Shown here piece by piece: positions 27,721 through 37,029 of a stretch of 64,000 nt of DNA. Each line of letters begins with the position of its first letter. Positions within the stretch are counted from its first letter, which is position 1. The notes beneath the pieces are model-generated. The model did not search any database. It had not been told where the DNA came from and saw only the letters and a program-made list of their open reading frames with translations. The translations under genes were made by a program, and so were the position numbers. Source of the DNA: Okeania sp. SIO1I7 (lineage in GTDB: Bacteria; Cyanobacteriota; Cyanobacteriia; Cyanobacteriales; Microcoleaceae); assembly GCA_010672585.1 (NCBI GenBank), contig JAAHGF010000001.1:186001-250000 (forward strand), written 5' to 3'.

Positions 27721-28386
27721 TTAAACCTGGCGATAAGCAATTACAGCATAAAAAGGGTCGCCTCCTCCTAAACCTAACATCTGCAAAAAACTAGGTACAT
27801 TTGACTTCTGAGAAATTACTTCTACTTGACTAAAACCTGGAACTTCATTAGCACTTTTTACACTGTCAAAATAACGCTTTACTAACTCTACTCTTCCACT
27901 TTCCGAACCATCTCGCCAAGCACTAATAGCCTTCTGATAAAACATCCGATTAGAAAAGCTAATAATTGCTATCCCGCCAGGTTTCAAGATTCGATAAATC
28001 TCATAAAATATAGCATCAGGATATTGCAAATATTGAATCGAAACACAATTAACAACAGCATCAAAATCTTTGTCAGGAAAAGGTAGTTTTAAATCCTTGT
28101 TTAAATCTTGAACAAAGTAATGATTTAATTGACGATTTTTAGCCAACTCCTCCTCATTCATCCCATGTCCTTCAACATGAGCAAATTCCATATCCTGTGG
28201 TAAGTGAGAAACCCAACTACTCATCATATCTAAAATTCGAGTATTAGGTTTCAAGCGATCGCGATATAAATTTGTCAACTGGTCAATAAACCCCTCATCC
28301 ACATGAGTAACAAATCTAGGGTCTAAATAAAACAGGCGATCGTCAGAGTCATCTAACTTCGTGCGTTGATTAGCTTGCAGTAACAT
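27721..28386 (-). CDS. Class I SAM-dependent methyltransferase
   Basis: The 221-residue protein has a Rossmann methyltransferase core. Motif I is degenerate (RILDMMSSWVSHLP near 55-70), and the motif II-IV region reads LPFPDKDFDAVVNCVSIQYLQYP at about 115-138, followed by RILKPGGIAIISFSNRMF. The degenerate motif I (no GxGxG) is typical of a cyanobacterial/plastid subgroup, and SAM binding is still plausible. The substrate is unknown. Confidence 0.8.
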   Translation of the reverse strand: MLLQANQRTKLDDSDDRLFYLDPRFVTHVDEGFIDQLTNLYRDRLKPNTRILDMMSSWVSHLPQDMEFAHVEGHGMNEEELAKNRQLNHYFVQDLNKDLKLPFPDKDFDAVVNCVSIQYLQYPDAIFYEIYRILKPGGIAIISFSNRMFYQKAISAWRDGSESGRVELVKRYFDSVKSANEVPGFSQVEVISQKSNVPSFLQMLGLGGGDPFYAVIAYRQV

Positions 28387-28517
28387 AAATAGTCAAGGTG
28401 GGTTTACACTACACAATTTATTTTATCCGAATATTACGAATTGTAAAGTAAGCGATATAATAAAAAATATATAGCAATAGCTAGAGCAGTTAGGACAGAG
28501 ACTGATAATGATCTTTA

Positions 28518-28662
28518 GGCATTGCTGAATTGAAGTATGAATGCGCGATTGTTTGGTTCTCGCCTTCGCCCCCTAAATGCCCATGGGGGACTTTTAGAGT
28601 TTGATTCCCCCCAAAATTGGGGGGTTAGGGGGGCTTGCATCATACCCAGAATCAGCAACGCC
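28518..28662. mobile_element. Miniature inverted-repeat element, family GGCGTTGCTGA, copy 2
   Basis: It runs from GGCATTGCTGAATT to TCAGCAACGCC and is nearly identical to 1378-1525. Flanks are GATCTTTA (28510-28517) and AATCTTTA (28663-28670), an 8-base duplication with one mismatch. It lies just upstream of the S9 peptidase gene. Confidence 0.83.
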
Positions 28663-28766
28663 AATCTTTAGACAGAGAAATGTTTTTCAATCTGTTGCCT
28701 GTTCCCTGTTGCCTGTTGCCTGTTGCCTACTATGCAACTTCAGTAAATCAAATATTCAACCAAAAT

Positions 28767-30665
28767 ATGACTACAACAACTGCAGAAAAAATTACAACCA
28801 AACTCCCTCCCCTTATTCCCCGTGAAATTTTGTTTGGCAACCCCGAACGTACCAGTCCCAAACTTTCCCCCGATAGCAAATATCTGGCATACATTGCTCC
28901 AGATGAAAAAAATGTCTTACAAATATGGGTACGAACAATAGGTCAAGAAGACGATCGGCAACTTACCGCCGACAAAAAACGGGGTATTCGGATGTATTTC
29001 TGGACTTACAACGAACACCAACTAATATATCTTCAAGATGCTGATGGAGACGAAAACTATCATCTCTATCAAGTCAATATTCAATCAAATATGGTGCGCG
29101 ACCTCACCCCATTCCAGGGAGTCAAAGCACAAGTAATAGATTTAGATCATAATTTCCCTGACCAAATATTGGTGGGTCTGAACCTGAAAAATCCTCAAAG
29201 CTTCGATGTTTACCGTATCAACCTCAATAATGGTGCAGTAGAATTTGACACCCACAACCCAGGCAATATTGTTGGTTGGACTGCTGATGCCAAATTCCAA
29301 ATCCTGGCTGCAGCAACCATCACAGAGGATGGAGGTTCGGATTTACTGTATCGCGAAACCACAGAAAAATCTTGGGAAACTATGCGTCACTGGGGACCAG
29401 ATGAAGATGGTGGGCCGAGTTTCTTCTCTAATGACGGCAAAACTCTCTATATATCAGCTAACCATGATGCTAATGCCATACGTTTACTAGGTCTCGATCT
29501 TGCTACTCGCGAAGAAAAAGTAATTGCTGAAGACCCCCAATATGACATTAGTGGCAGTTTAACTCATCCTATTACTCGTGCTATTGAAGCAGTGGGTTTC
29601 TACAAAGATAAATTAGAATGGCAGATTCTAGATGATAGTATTGCTGCTGATTTTGAATTTCTCAAGCAAGCGCACAAAGGTGAGTTTCGCATCGTTAGTC
29701 GTACCCTCGAAGACAATAACTGGTTGGTAGCTTATTTTACTGATGACGGACCTGTTTATTATCATACTTATGACCGCACTGCTAAAACGATAACTTTCCT
29801 CTTTAGCAACCAACCCCAACTCGAAGGTTTACAGTTGGCACCAATGGAACCCATTTCCTATACTGCTAGAGATGGTTTAACTATTCACGGTTATCTGACT
29901 AAACCTGTAGGTGTTCCAACTCCTGCGCCAGCAGTGCTTTTAGTTCATGGAGGACCATGGGCACGAGATACCTGGGGTTATAGACCGCAAACTCAGTGGT
30001 TAGCGAACCGAGGTTATGTTGTATTGCAAATTAATTTCCGGGGTTCGACTGGTTACGGTAAAGATTTTCTCAATGCTGGTAATCGGGAATGGGGAGCGAA
30101 AATGCACGACGATCTAATTGATGGAGTTAACTGGTTAGTTGAAAAGGGTATTGCTGACAAGGATCAAGTTGCTATCATGGGTGGTTCTTATGGTGGTTAT
30201 GCAACATTAGCAGGGTTGACTTTTACCCCGGAAGTGTTTGCTGCTGGTGTGGATATTGTCGGACCGAGTAATTTGATCACTTTAATGCAAACTATTCCTC
30301 CTTATTGGGAACCTTTGAAGAAAGTGTTTTTCCATCGTGTGGGAAATTTGGAAACTGAAGCAGAGTTTTTGCAGTCGCGATCGCCTCTGTTTTTTGTAGA
30401 TAAAATTGAGAAACCTTTGTTAATAGGTCAAGGGGCAAATGACCCACGGGTCAAAGAGTCAGAAAGTACACAAATTGTTAAGGCAATGGAAGACGCGGGT
30501 AAAGCGATTGAATATGTACTATATACAGATGAAGGACATGGTTTTGCCCGTCCAGAAAACCGTTTACATTTTTACGCGATCGCCGAGGAATTTTTAGCAA
30601 AATATCTGGGTGGAATATTTGAACCAGTAGGGAATATAGAAGGTCATTCTGGTGTAGTTCATTAG
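28767..30665 (+). CDS. S9 family serine peptidase (prolyl oligopeptidase-like)
   Basis: An N-terminal beta-propeller domain (about 20-370; ERTSPKLSPDSKYLAYIAPDE) precedes an alpha/beta-hydrolase domain (about 375-632). The catalytic triad is Ser474 (GGSYGGY), Asp559 (GANDPRV) and His591 (DEGHGFA). It cleaves small peptides, probably in the cytoplasm, as no signal peptide is seen. I chose the ATG at 28767 (MTTTTAEKITTKLPPLIPRE); the frame is open back to 28635, but that stretch is element end plus GTTGCCT tandem repeats. Total 632 residues, usual for the family. Confidence 0.92.
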   Translation: MTTTTAEKITTKLPPLIPREILFGNPERTSPKLSPDSKYLAYIAPDEKNVLQIWVRTIGQEDDRQLTADKKRGIRMYFWTYNEHQLIYLQDADGDENYHLYQVNIQSNMVRDLTPFQGVKAQVIDLDHNFPDQILVGLNLKNPQSFDVYRINLNNGAVEFDTHNPGNIVGWTADAKFQILAAATITEDGGSDLLYRETTEKSWETMRHWGPDEDGGPSFFSNDGKTLYISANHDANAIRLLGLDLATREEKVIAEDPQYDISGSLTHPITRAIEAVGFYKDKLEWQILDDSIAADFEFLKQAHKGEFRIVSRTLEDNNWLVAYFTDDGPVYYHTYDRTAKTITFLFSNQPQLEGLQLAPMEPISYTARDGLTIHGYLTKPVGVPTPAPAVLLVHGGPWARDTWGYRPQTQWLANRGYVVLQINFRGSTGYGKDFLNAGNREWGAKMHDDLIDGVNWLVEKGIADKDQVAIMGGSYGGYATLAGLTFTPEVFAAGVDIVGPSNLITLMQTIPPYWEPLKKVFFHRVGNLETEAEFLQSRSPLFFVDKIEKPLLIGQGANDPRVKESESTQIVKAMEDAGKAIEYVLYTDEGHGFARPENRLHFYAIAEEFLAKYLGGIFEPVGNIEGHSGVVH

Positions 30666-31060
30666 AGTAGGGGAGTGGGGGAGTAGGGGAGTAGGGGAGC
30701 GGGGGAGTAGGAAAGAAACTGAAATACATCCTCTTTCTTTTACAATGCGCCACCACCCAAAAGTTTCAAACTCACACAACGGAATATTTTTCCTTTTTTC
30801 TTGTGAAATACATCCTCTTTCTTTGGTAGTCCTGCGGAGCATAATGGTATATATAGCAAAAAAATACCAGGTACAGAAGTAAAAGGAATACCTGGCACGG
30901 GAGCAAGATGCTCCCACTGCCGTCTCTGATAACAAACATTGCCGGACAAAGCACCACCACCCAAAAGTTTAAAACTCACACAACACTAGATTTTTCCTTC
31001 TGCCTTCTTTAATTATTCATTATTCATTATTCATTATTCATTATTAATTGTTAAACCCTG
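30666..31060. other. Spacer with G-rich tandem, local duplication and paired hairpins
   Basis: A GGGGAGTA tandem (30666-30708) follows the S9 stop. GAAATACATCCTCTTTCTTT occurs at about 30719 and 30806, and CACCACCCAAAAGTTT at about 30750 and 30950, so the region contains a partial duplication. Two hairpins lie at 30865-30895 (TACCAGGT/ACCTGG arms) and 30899-30915 (GGGAGCA-AGA-TGCTCCC). A TTCATTA tandem follows (31012-31045). No gene is supported. Confidence 0.6.
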
Positions 31061-33133
31061 CTATTCTTCTTCATGAAAACTATAAAAAAGATATTCATTT
31101 TTAAAACCATGTCTATCTAAGACATGATGAATTAACCCACGATCGATTAATAATTGACCAATCGAAATTGCTTCTTGTAAATTCAAATTTTGAGTCCTCA
31201 TTAACCATTTTACTGCCTCAGAACCAACAAAACATTTTGGGTAAATACCCCACCGATGTCGGCGGTCTTTTATTGTTACTCCATGAGAACCATGCATTTC
31301 CTTAACTAAGGTATCTATGTCTATATTATTAAGAATTTCACTATCAATATTATCTATGGTTGATACAGTTAAATGATCCTCTTCATCTAGCTCTAAATTA
31401 GAAATTTTGCTTTCTAGTTTATGTACAAAACTATCAGGATAATAAAGTTTTACAGGTTGGGGAGTGTTTTTCTGCATCCAAGTCTGAATCATTTGCTCTA
31501 TTTCTGGAGATTTTAAATGCAAATCTCGCTGAGGAAAAGGAATTTCAATTCCATATTTTCTGAGACTTGCTTCAATGCGATAATTGAGTTGGCTTTTGAG
31601 CCTACTTTTTGTCTGAGGTTCTCTAGTCCAAACAAGTAAATCAAAATTTAGAGAGCTATTGCCAAATTCTTGAAACCAAACTTCTGGCGATGGATGTAAT
31701 AATACTTTTGGATGACTTTTAGCTACTTCTAAAATAGCTTTTCTAACTAACTTAATTTCAGAACCATAAGCAACTCCTATGGGAATTTTTATCCGAGAAA
31801 CTGGGTTGTTATGACTCCAGTTTAAAACTTCATTTTCTAGAAAACGAGAGTTAGGAACAATTAAAGAAATCTTGTCTAAAGTAGTAATGTAAGTGCTGCG
31901 TAAACCAATCCGTTTAACAATACCTTCTAAATTTCCAACTTGAATAAAATCACCCACTTGAATAGGTCGCTCAAAAATTAGAATAATGCCACTCATGAAA
32001 TTGTTAGCAATATTCTGTAGACCAAAACCGATACCTACACCAAGGACACTAGCAATAATTGCTAAAGAACTAACATCTACACCCCAAAGTTGCAGAATAA
32101 TGAGTAGACCTAAGAAAATCAAGCCATACTGAACTAAGAAACTAACTGTATCTTGAACGCTCTGCTCTGCTCCTGTTAATCCAATAATTTTAGCTCTGAA
32201 GATTTTAATAAAATATCCTACTCCTTTCCACATTGCGATGGTTAATCCGACTAAAAACATTATGTCTAAAATGGAAAAACCTTTGCTGCCTAGAGTAAAA
32301 ATAGGAGAAGTAAAGCTCTCGATTAAAATATTTAATACTTGATTACGATAGTCTCGAATTAATGGTATTAAATCGGTTATATAGAAGACAACTACTATCC
32401 AGACTATGACTCTAACAGCAATTCCTGTTAATGGCAAAATTGTAGGTAAATAATTGACAAATTGAGGATATCTTTCTTCAAATAAATTGCTGATTTTGAA
32501 TTCAAATAAACGATAAGAAAACTCTAGAGCCAAAGCAGTTAAAATTAGAATAATACTGATGATTAATACTTTGAAAATATAACGTGGCTGACTTTCTATT
32601 TGAGCTAATTCCAAAGCTTCTTCAATTTTATATTTCCAGATTACTGCTTGTTCTTCTATCTTCATTCTTCCTTTGACATCTATTGCAGTTACTGTAAGAA
32701 GATAGTTACTATTAACACGCAGAATTGTTTCTTTATTTTGCTGGTCTATGTCTACCTCTATAGATTCACCTGAGTTTAAGATATCTTCTAATTTTGAACT
32801 GATGATTTCAGCCCGTTTAGCAGCCGTCAAATTTGTCTGGTCATTACCTGCTACTTGAAATAAGGCTTGACCATTAAGTTCTACTGGAGCTGTTTTGAAA
32901 TTTTTGTTAGTAGAAGTAGATTGCCCCCAAGCTGGTACTATAAAAAATAATAAAGGTAGCAAAAAAGCAATTATTAATATTTGAATAATTTGTCTTTGAG
33001 CTGTTTTTCTCCTTAGTGGAAAAATCAAACGATTCTTTGTTGCTAGAGAGCGATATGTTCGTTCACTTCTTGCTACTTTTCTCAACTTTAGCCACAAATA
33101 TTCATACCACATAGCTATCCTTGAAAACCTCAA
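31061..33133 (-). CDS. MscS-family mechanosensitive channel fused to a DEP domain
   Basis: The 690-residue protein starts with a basic N-terminus and a transmembrane segment at about 45-70 ending at PAWG, a periplasmic region (about 70-190), several transmembrane helices (about 190-365), and the MscS pore and beta domain (about 350-530; SVLGVGIGFGLQNIANNFMSG, FERPIQVGDFIQVGNLEGIVKRIGLRSTYI). The last 75 residues (GVTIKDRRHRWGIYPKCFVGSEAVKWLM...RGLIHHVLDRHGFKNEYLFYSF) are a DEP domain, normally a membrane- or receptor-docking module of signalling proteins. MscS proteins release solutes on hypo-osmotic shock; the DEP domain suggests extra regulation. The fusion is complete and in frame. Confidence 0.88.
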   Translation of the reverse strand: MRFSRIAMWYEYLWLKLRKVARSERTYRSLATKNRLIFPLRRKTAQRQIIQILIIAFLLPLLFFIVPAWGQSTSTNKNFKTAPVELNGQALFQVAGNDQTNLTAAKRAEIISSKLEDILNSGESIEVDIDQQNKETILRVNSNYLLTVTAIDVKGRMKIEEQAVIWKYKIEEALELAQIESQPRYIFKVLIISIILILTALALEFSYRLFEFKISNLFEERYPQFVNYLPTILPLTGIAVRVIVWIVVVFYITDLIPLIRDYRNQVLNILIESFTSPIFTLGSKGFSILDIMFLVGLTIAMWKGVGYFIKIFRAKIIGLTGAEQSVQDTVSFLVQYGLIFLGLLIILQLWGVDVSSLAIIASVLGVGIGFGLQNIANNFMSGIILIFERPIQVGDFIQVGNLEGIVKRIGLRSTYITTLDKISLIVPNSRFLENEVLNWSHNNPVSRIKIPIGVAYGSEIKLVRKAILEVAKSHPKVLLHPSPEVWFQEFGNSSLNFDLLVWTREPQTKSRLKSQLNYRIEASLRKYGIEIPFPQRDLHLKSPEIEQMIQTWMQKNTPQPVKLYYPDSFVHKLESKISNLELDEEDHLTVSTIDNIDSEILNNIDIDTLVKEMHGSHGVTIKDRRHRWGIYPKCFVGSEAVKWLMRTQNLNLQEAISIGQLLIDRGLIHHVLDRHGFKNEYLFYSFHEEE

Positions 33134-33513
33134 TGAACGTTTAATTATTAGACTAATTTACTGTGGAATATTTTACCGAAAAATTCAGGTATAAAGCCTC
33201 TCCATTCATGGAGAAAAAAGCGGTCGTTTGCTTTTGCTTCGCAAAACTGGCGTAACGCAACGCTGACGCGAAACGCGACAGCGGAACGGAGTTCTCTCTT
33301 CGCAGCTTCTCGCAGGGTGGGATGGTGAGGTCTCCTCGCGGGCCGACCATCGACCAAGAGAAGAAAAAAAATCCTTTTAACCAATCCTCTTATTTATTAA
33401 GAAGAGGTAATTCTAAATTCTTGAAGCACTAAATTTGTTAACTTATTGGTACTTTCTATTCCTGCTAAATTCTCTATTCCTACAGCAATTTTATCTGATT
33501 TTTTTTGATAACT
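33134..33513. other. Spacer with a dispersed repeat carrying a palindromic insert
   Basis: The segment 33173-33425 shares its two halves with 48840-49018: ACCGAAAAATTCAGGTATAA, hairpin TCTCCATTCATGGAGA, and later GACCAAGAGAAGAAAAAAAA and TCCTCTTAT. Between the halves this copy carries about 110 bp of GC-rich short palindromes (CGTAACGCAACGCTGACGCG). No gene is supported. Confidence 0.65.
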
Positions 33514-34578
33514 TTAACATCTTAATAATTGATCGACTAAATTTGCTAATCTTTTACCACTATCATTTACTGCTAATTTTTCCGAACCCTGATTCATTTT
33601 CTCCAGTTTTTCTGGTGAATTTAATAACTCCAAAACTACTGTTTGAAGTTTATCTGAAGTTAATTCTGATTGAGTAAAAACTATTGCTGCTTCCTGATTC
33701 GCAAATACATTAGCATTATAAACTTGATGATTATCAGCAGCAAAAGGATAAGGAATTAAAATAGATGGTGTATGAGTAACTGCTAACTCTGTTAAAGTAC
33801 CTGCTCCTGCTCTACTAATCACTAAATTTGCCCGCTGAAATAAACCAGCCATATTATTATAAAATGTCATGGGAAAATATTGGGGATGTTCTACACTAAA
33901 AGCATCTCGGTCATTTTCCCCAGTCTGGTGAATAATCCAAGCACCAGCATCAACCCATGCAGGAACACATTCTCTCACTAATTGGTTAACCGAAACTGCT
34001 CCTTGAGAACCCCCAACAACTGCAATCACAGGGACATTTTCTGGAATAGGTATATCTAACACTTGAGGAGACAAAAATTGCTCTCTGACAGGAGTACCTA
34101 CATAAACCGTCTTACTATTAGGGAGATATTTTGCTCCTTCCTCAAAACCCACTGCCACTACATTACATAAACGACTAAACCAGCGTGTCACCTTCCCAGG
34201 TAAAACATTAGACTCATGGAGAATAACTGGTAAACCCAGGGAACGAGCAGCAAGAATGGCCGGAGCAGCAATATAACCACCAGTAGTAAACAATCCTTGA
34301 AAGTTTCCCTGCTTAAGTATATGTCTTACCTGTAGAATAGAGCCAATAAGTCCACTCAAAATTTTTAAAGTCCCCAGGCCCAATTTCTGCTGAAAACCTT
34401 CAACTGATATAGTATGGAGAGGATACTGGGATGGGACCAACTTAGTTTCTAGACGATTAGGTACTCCTAACCATTCGATCTGATAATCCTTTAATTGGTT
34501 AGCAGTGGCGATCGCTGGAAATAAATGTCCGCCAGTGCCACTGGCCGCGATTAACAATTTAATTGGTGTATTGGTCAA
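33514..34578 (-). CDS. murG: UDP-GlcNAc:lipid I N-acetylglucosaminyltransferase MurG
   Basis: The 354-residue GT28 enzyme adds GlcNAc to lipid I to make lipid II on the inner face of the plasma membrane. It shows the N-terminal glycine loop AASGTGGHLFPAIATANQL (about 10-28), TGGYIAAPAILAARSLGLPVILHESN, and the C-terminal donor site VVGGSQGAVSVN and RAGAGTLTELAVTHTPSILIPYP with DNHQVYNA. Length is normal. HIP1 sits inside the coding region near 34508. It is monocistronic here. Confidence 0.95.
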   Translation of the reverse strand: MTNTPIKLLIAASGTGGHLFPAIATANQLKDYQIEWLGVPNRLETKLVPSQYPLHTISVEGFQQKLGLGTLKILSGLIGSILQVRHILKQGNFQGLFTTGGYIAAPAILAARSLGLPVILHESNVLPGKVTRWFSRLCNVVAVGFEEGAKYLPNSKTVYVGTPVREQFLSPQVLDIPIPENVPVIAVVGGSQGAVSVNQLVRECVPAWVDAGAWIIHQTGENDRDAFSVEHPQYFPMTFYNNMAGLFQRANLVISRAGAGTLTELAVTHTPSILIPYPFAADNHQVYNANVFANQEAAIVFTQSELTSDKLQTVVLELLNSPEKLEKMNQGSEKLAVNDSGKRLANLVDQLLRC

Positions 34579-35071
34579 GGTTTCTTTCTCCCTGGTATAA
34601 CAATAAAATAAGTCAAAAATCTTAAATCAAAAGGCCACATTCAATAATTAATAATTAATAATTAATAATTAATAATTAATAATTACCTCTCCTTAAAAAG
34701 AAGAGGCTTTAAACCTTAATTGTAAGCATTCAGCCATCAGCTATTGCTTTTAGTTTAGGAGAAAAGCAATATTTAACTGTCTTGCTACAAAAGTTGCCTC
34801 CCTTGCCCTTAAAGTCTATATTAATTTAAACACCGTCCTTTAAAGAGAGAGTCTTGTTGCTGTTAACGCAGTTCCTCCGGAGGAGGCTAGCTGACAGCTA
34901 ATAGCTAAATGCTTACCCTTAATTATTCGTTAAAATCTTTTCTCTGTATCAGGTTCATCATCAACATAAGTCCTAATCAACTTGTTCCTTGCTATAACTT
35001 TCAGTTTTGCAGAAGGTCTAATATTTCATAATCAGTCTTTAAAAAATTAACACTCGGCAGAAATCAAACCT
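34579..35071. other. Spacer with ATAATTA tandem and a miniature element
   Basis: A TAATTAA-type heptamer tandem occupies about 34640-34685, followed by CCTCTCCTTAAAAAGAAGAGG and the element at 34722-34916. The remaining 150 bases upstream of 35072 show nothing specific. Confidence 0.65.
34722..34916. mobile_element. Miniature inverted-repeat element, family GTAAGCATT, copy 2
   Basis: The ends are GTAAGCATTCAGCCATCAGC and TAGCTAAATGCTTAC. CCTTAATT flanks both sides (34714-34721 and 34917-34924), an 8-base target-site duplication. It contains a short palindrome TTCCTCCGGAGGAGG, also found inside the TnpB remnant at 11320. Confidence 0.86.
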
Positions 35072-35959
35072 ATGGCCATAGAATTCGATTCTAACAACTT
35101 TTATAAGTTAAAAATGATTATTTCTCAAATCTTATGTCGTTCCCAAAGCAAATTTTTGATTAAATCTCAGAAATTAATGACAACATTATTGAGTTTTTTA
35201 TTACTGGGTTTAACTGTTTCTTCTGGAATAGTTTTATCTTCTAATTTGACTTTAGCTGAAGAACGAGATAAAACCCCTGATGAACTGACCGAACTTTTGA
35301 AAAAAATCGATCGAGCTGCCAGTCGTCAAGACTTAGATGATGTAATGGATTTCTATAGTAATGACTTTACGAACTCTGATGGTTTAAATCGGGAAAATTT
35401 GTCAGAAGCTTTATCTAAATTCTGGCAACTTTATCAATCAGTTAAATATCGTACTGAAGTAAAATCCTGGGAAACAGATGGCGATGCAATTGTGGCTGAA
35501 ACTGTTACCTACATTACTGGTATTCAGCAAATGAACAATAGAAATATAAAATTAAAGTCTACTATTACTTCTAAACAGCGTTATGAAGATAAAAAAATTG
35601 TTGAACAAGAAATTTTAGCCGAGCGTAATCAACTTACATCAGGCAAAAATCCACCTACTATTAATGTCAATTTACCAGAAGAAGTAGAAGTAGGTGAAAA
35701 GTATAACTTTGATGTGATTGTTGCAGAACCTTTGGGCGAACAAATTATGTTAGGAGCTGCTTGGGAAGAACCAATTAATGAAAATTCTTATAATCTTGAG
35801 TCTGCTAATTTTAAATTAGAACTATTGCCTTCTGGGGGGATTTTTAAAATTGGTGAGGCTACAGAAAATTATCAAGATCGATGGTTATCAGCAGTTTTGA
35901 TGCGAAAAGGAGGTATTACTATTAGTACCCATCGTTTAAGAGTTTTGGATAAGTTCTAA
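35072..35959 (+). CDS. Secreted NTF2-like protein
   Basis: The 295-residue protein has a basic N-terminus and a hydrophobic export segment at about 36-62 (MTTLLSFLLLGLTVSSGIVL...TLAEE). Residues about 70-180 have the form of an NTF2/SnoaL-like fold (LLKKIDRAASRQDLDDVMDFYSNDF). A beta-rich C-terminal part (200-295) follows. The start at 35072 is the first ATG; an ATG at 35177 would begin directly at the signal peptide and cannot be excluded. Function is unknown. Confidence 0.7.
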   Translation: MAIEFDSNNFYKLKMIISQILCRSQSKFLIKSQKLMTTLLSFLLLGLTVSSGIVLSSNLTLAEERDKTPDELTELLKKIDRAASRQDLDDVMDFYSNDFTNSDGLNRENLSEALSKFWQLYQSVKYRTEVKSWETDGDAIVAETVTYITGIQQMNNRNIKLKSTITSKQRYEDKKIVEQEILAERNQLTSGKNPPTINVNLPEEVEVGEKYNFDVIVAEPLGEQIMLGAAWEEPINENSYNLESANFKLELLPSGGIFKIGEATENYQDRWLSAVLMRKGGITISTHRLRVLDKF

Positions 35960-36010
35960 GGAGTCAGGAGTCAGTCCTCAGGAGTCAGGAGGGAAGAAAG
36001 AAGAAGAAAG

Positions 36011-36037
36011 GTAAGCATTCAGCTATTGAATGCTTAC
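36011..36037. repeat. Minimal GTAAGCATT palindrome
   Basis: GTAAGCATTCAGC-TATTG-AATGCTTAC is both ends of the GTAAGCATT family joined with almost no interior. It can form a hairpin about 50 bases after the preceding gene. Confidence 0.65.
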
Positions 36038-36091
36038 TGTCTAATAGTGTAAATAATTAAATCAAATTGATAAATTTATAGAATAGTAAAT

Positions 36092-36865
36092 ATGATTTCT
36101 GTTGAGGATAAAATAGTCTTAATTACAGGTGCTAGTAGTGGTATTGGAGAGTCTTGTGCTAATGTATTTGCTCAAGCAGGTGCAAATCTAATTTTGGCTG
36201 CTCGTCGCCAAGAAAAACTAGAAAAACTTGCTGATGAATTAACTAAAAAATTCCAGTGTAAAACTTATTTATTAAAGCTAGATGTACGCGATCGCCTAGC
36301 AGTAGAATCAGCAATAAATTCTTTGCCTGACCCTTGGAAAAATATTGATATTTTAATTAATAATGCTGGTTTAAGTCGTGGTTTAGATAAACTCCATGTT
36401 GGGGACTTCAACGATTGGGAAGAAATGATTGATACTAATGTTAAAGGATTACTATACATGACTCGCTATGTAGTGCCAGGAATGGTTAATCGTAGTCAAG
36501 GCCATATAGTTAATATTGGTTCTATTGCTGGTCGTGGTGCTTATCCCGGAGGTAATGTGTATTGTGCATCTAAAGCTGCTGTTAGAGCAATTTCTGAGGG
36601 GTTAAAACAGGATTTATTAGGAACTCCCGTGCGAGTAACCGAAATTCAACCAGGTTTAGTAGAGACAGAATTTAGTAATGTCCGATTCCATGGGGACACA
36701 GAAAAAGCTAAAAATGTTTACAAAGACTTGACACCATTAACCGGAGATGATATAGCAGATTTAGTATTTTTCTGCGTTACGCGATCGCCCCATGTTAATA
36801 TTAGCGAACTATTGGTAGTACCCACGGACCAGGCCAATGCAACAATGGTTCATCGACATCAATAG
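36092..36865 (+). CDS. SDR family oxidoreductase (YdfG-like)
   Basis: The 257-residue short-chain dehydrogenase has the dinucleotide-binding TGASSGIGES at about 11-20, the NNAG motif (LINNAGLSRG near 90), the catalytic Ser (NIGSIAGRGAYPGG) and YxxxK (YCASKAA near 156-160). NADP preference is suggested by the AARRQEK segment after beta-2. The best family match by pattern is the YdfG-type 3-hydroxy acid dehydrogenase group; the true substrate is unknown. Length is normal. Confidence 0.88.
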   Translation: MISVEDKIVLITGASSGIGESCANVFAQAGANLILAARRQEKLEKLADELTKKFQCKTYLLKLDVRDRLAVESAINSLPDPWKNIDILINNAGLSRGLDKLHVGDFNDWEEMIDTNVKGLLYMTRYVVPGMVNRSQGHIVNIGSIAGRGAYPGGNVYCASKAAVRAISEGLKQDLLGTPVRVTEIQPGLVETEFSNVRFHGDTEKAKNVYKDLTPLTGDDIADLVFFCVTRSPHVNISELLVVPTDQANATMVHRHQ

Positions 36866-36878
36866 AACTATCGAGAAA

Positions 36879-36984
36879 TATAGCGCTACGCGCAAGTCAA
36901 AAGTCATAAGCCAGAAGTCAGAAGTAATTCCTAACTAACTTTGAGCATTTATAAATGTCCGCGCACTATTTGCGTAGTGCTATA
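36879..36984. repeat. Miniature element, family TATAGCGCTACGC, copy 2
   Basis: The ends are TATAGCGCTACGCGCAAG and TTTGCGTAGTGCTATA, with an internal AGAAGTCA tandem and the shared core TTTGAGCATTTATAAATGTC. It lies between the SDR gene and the tandem array. Confidence 0.78.
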
Positions 36985-37029
36985 TAAAAAATTTTTCAGA
37001 ATTTTCCAGAATGCTTCAATGACCTTGAG

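Noticed and set aside
28635-28766. Longer N-terminus for the S9 peptidase
   Set aside because: The extra 44 codons are the end of a miniature element and a GTTGCCT tandem repeat, and the ATG at 28767 gives the normal family length.
30478-30979. Several overlapping minus-strand frames after the S9 gene
   Set aside because: They are made from G-rich tandem repeats, the S9 coding strand and the local duplication.
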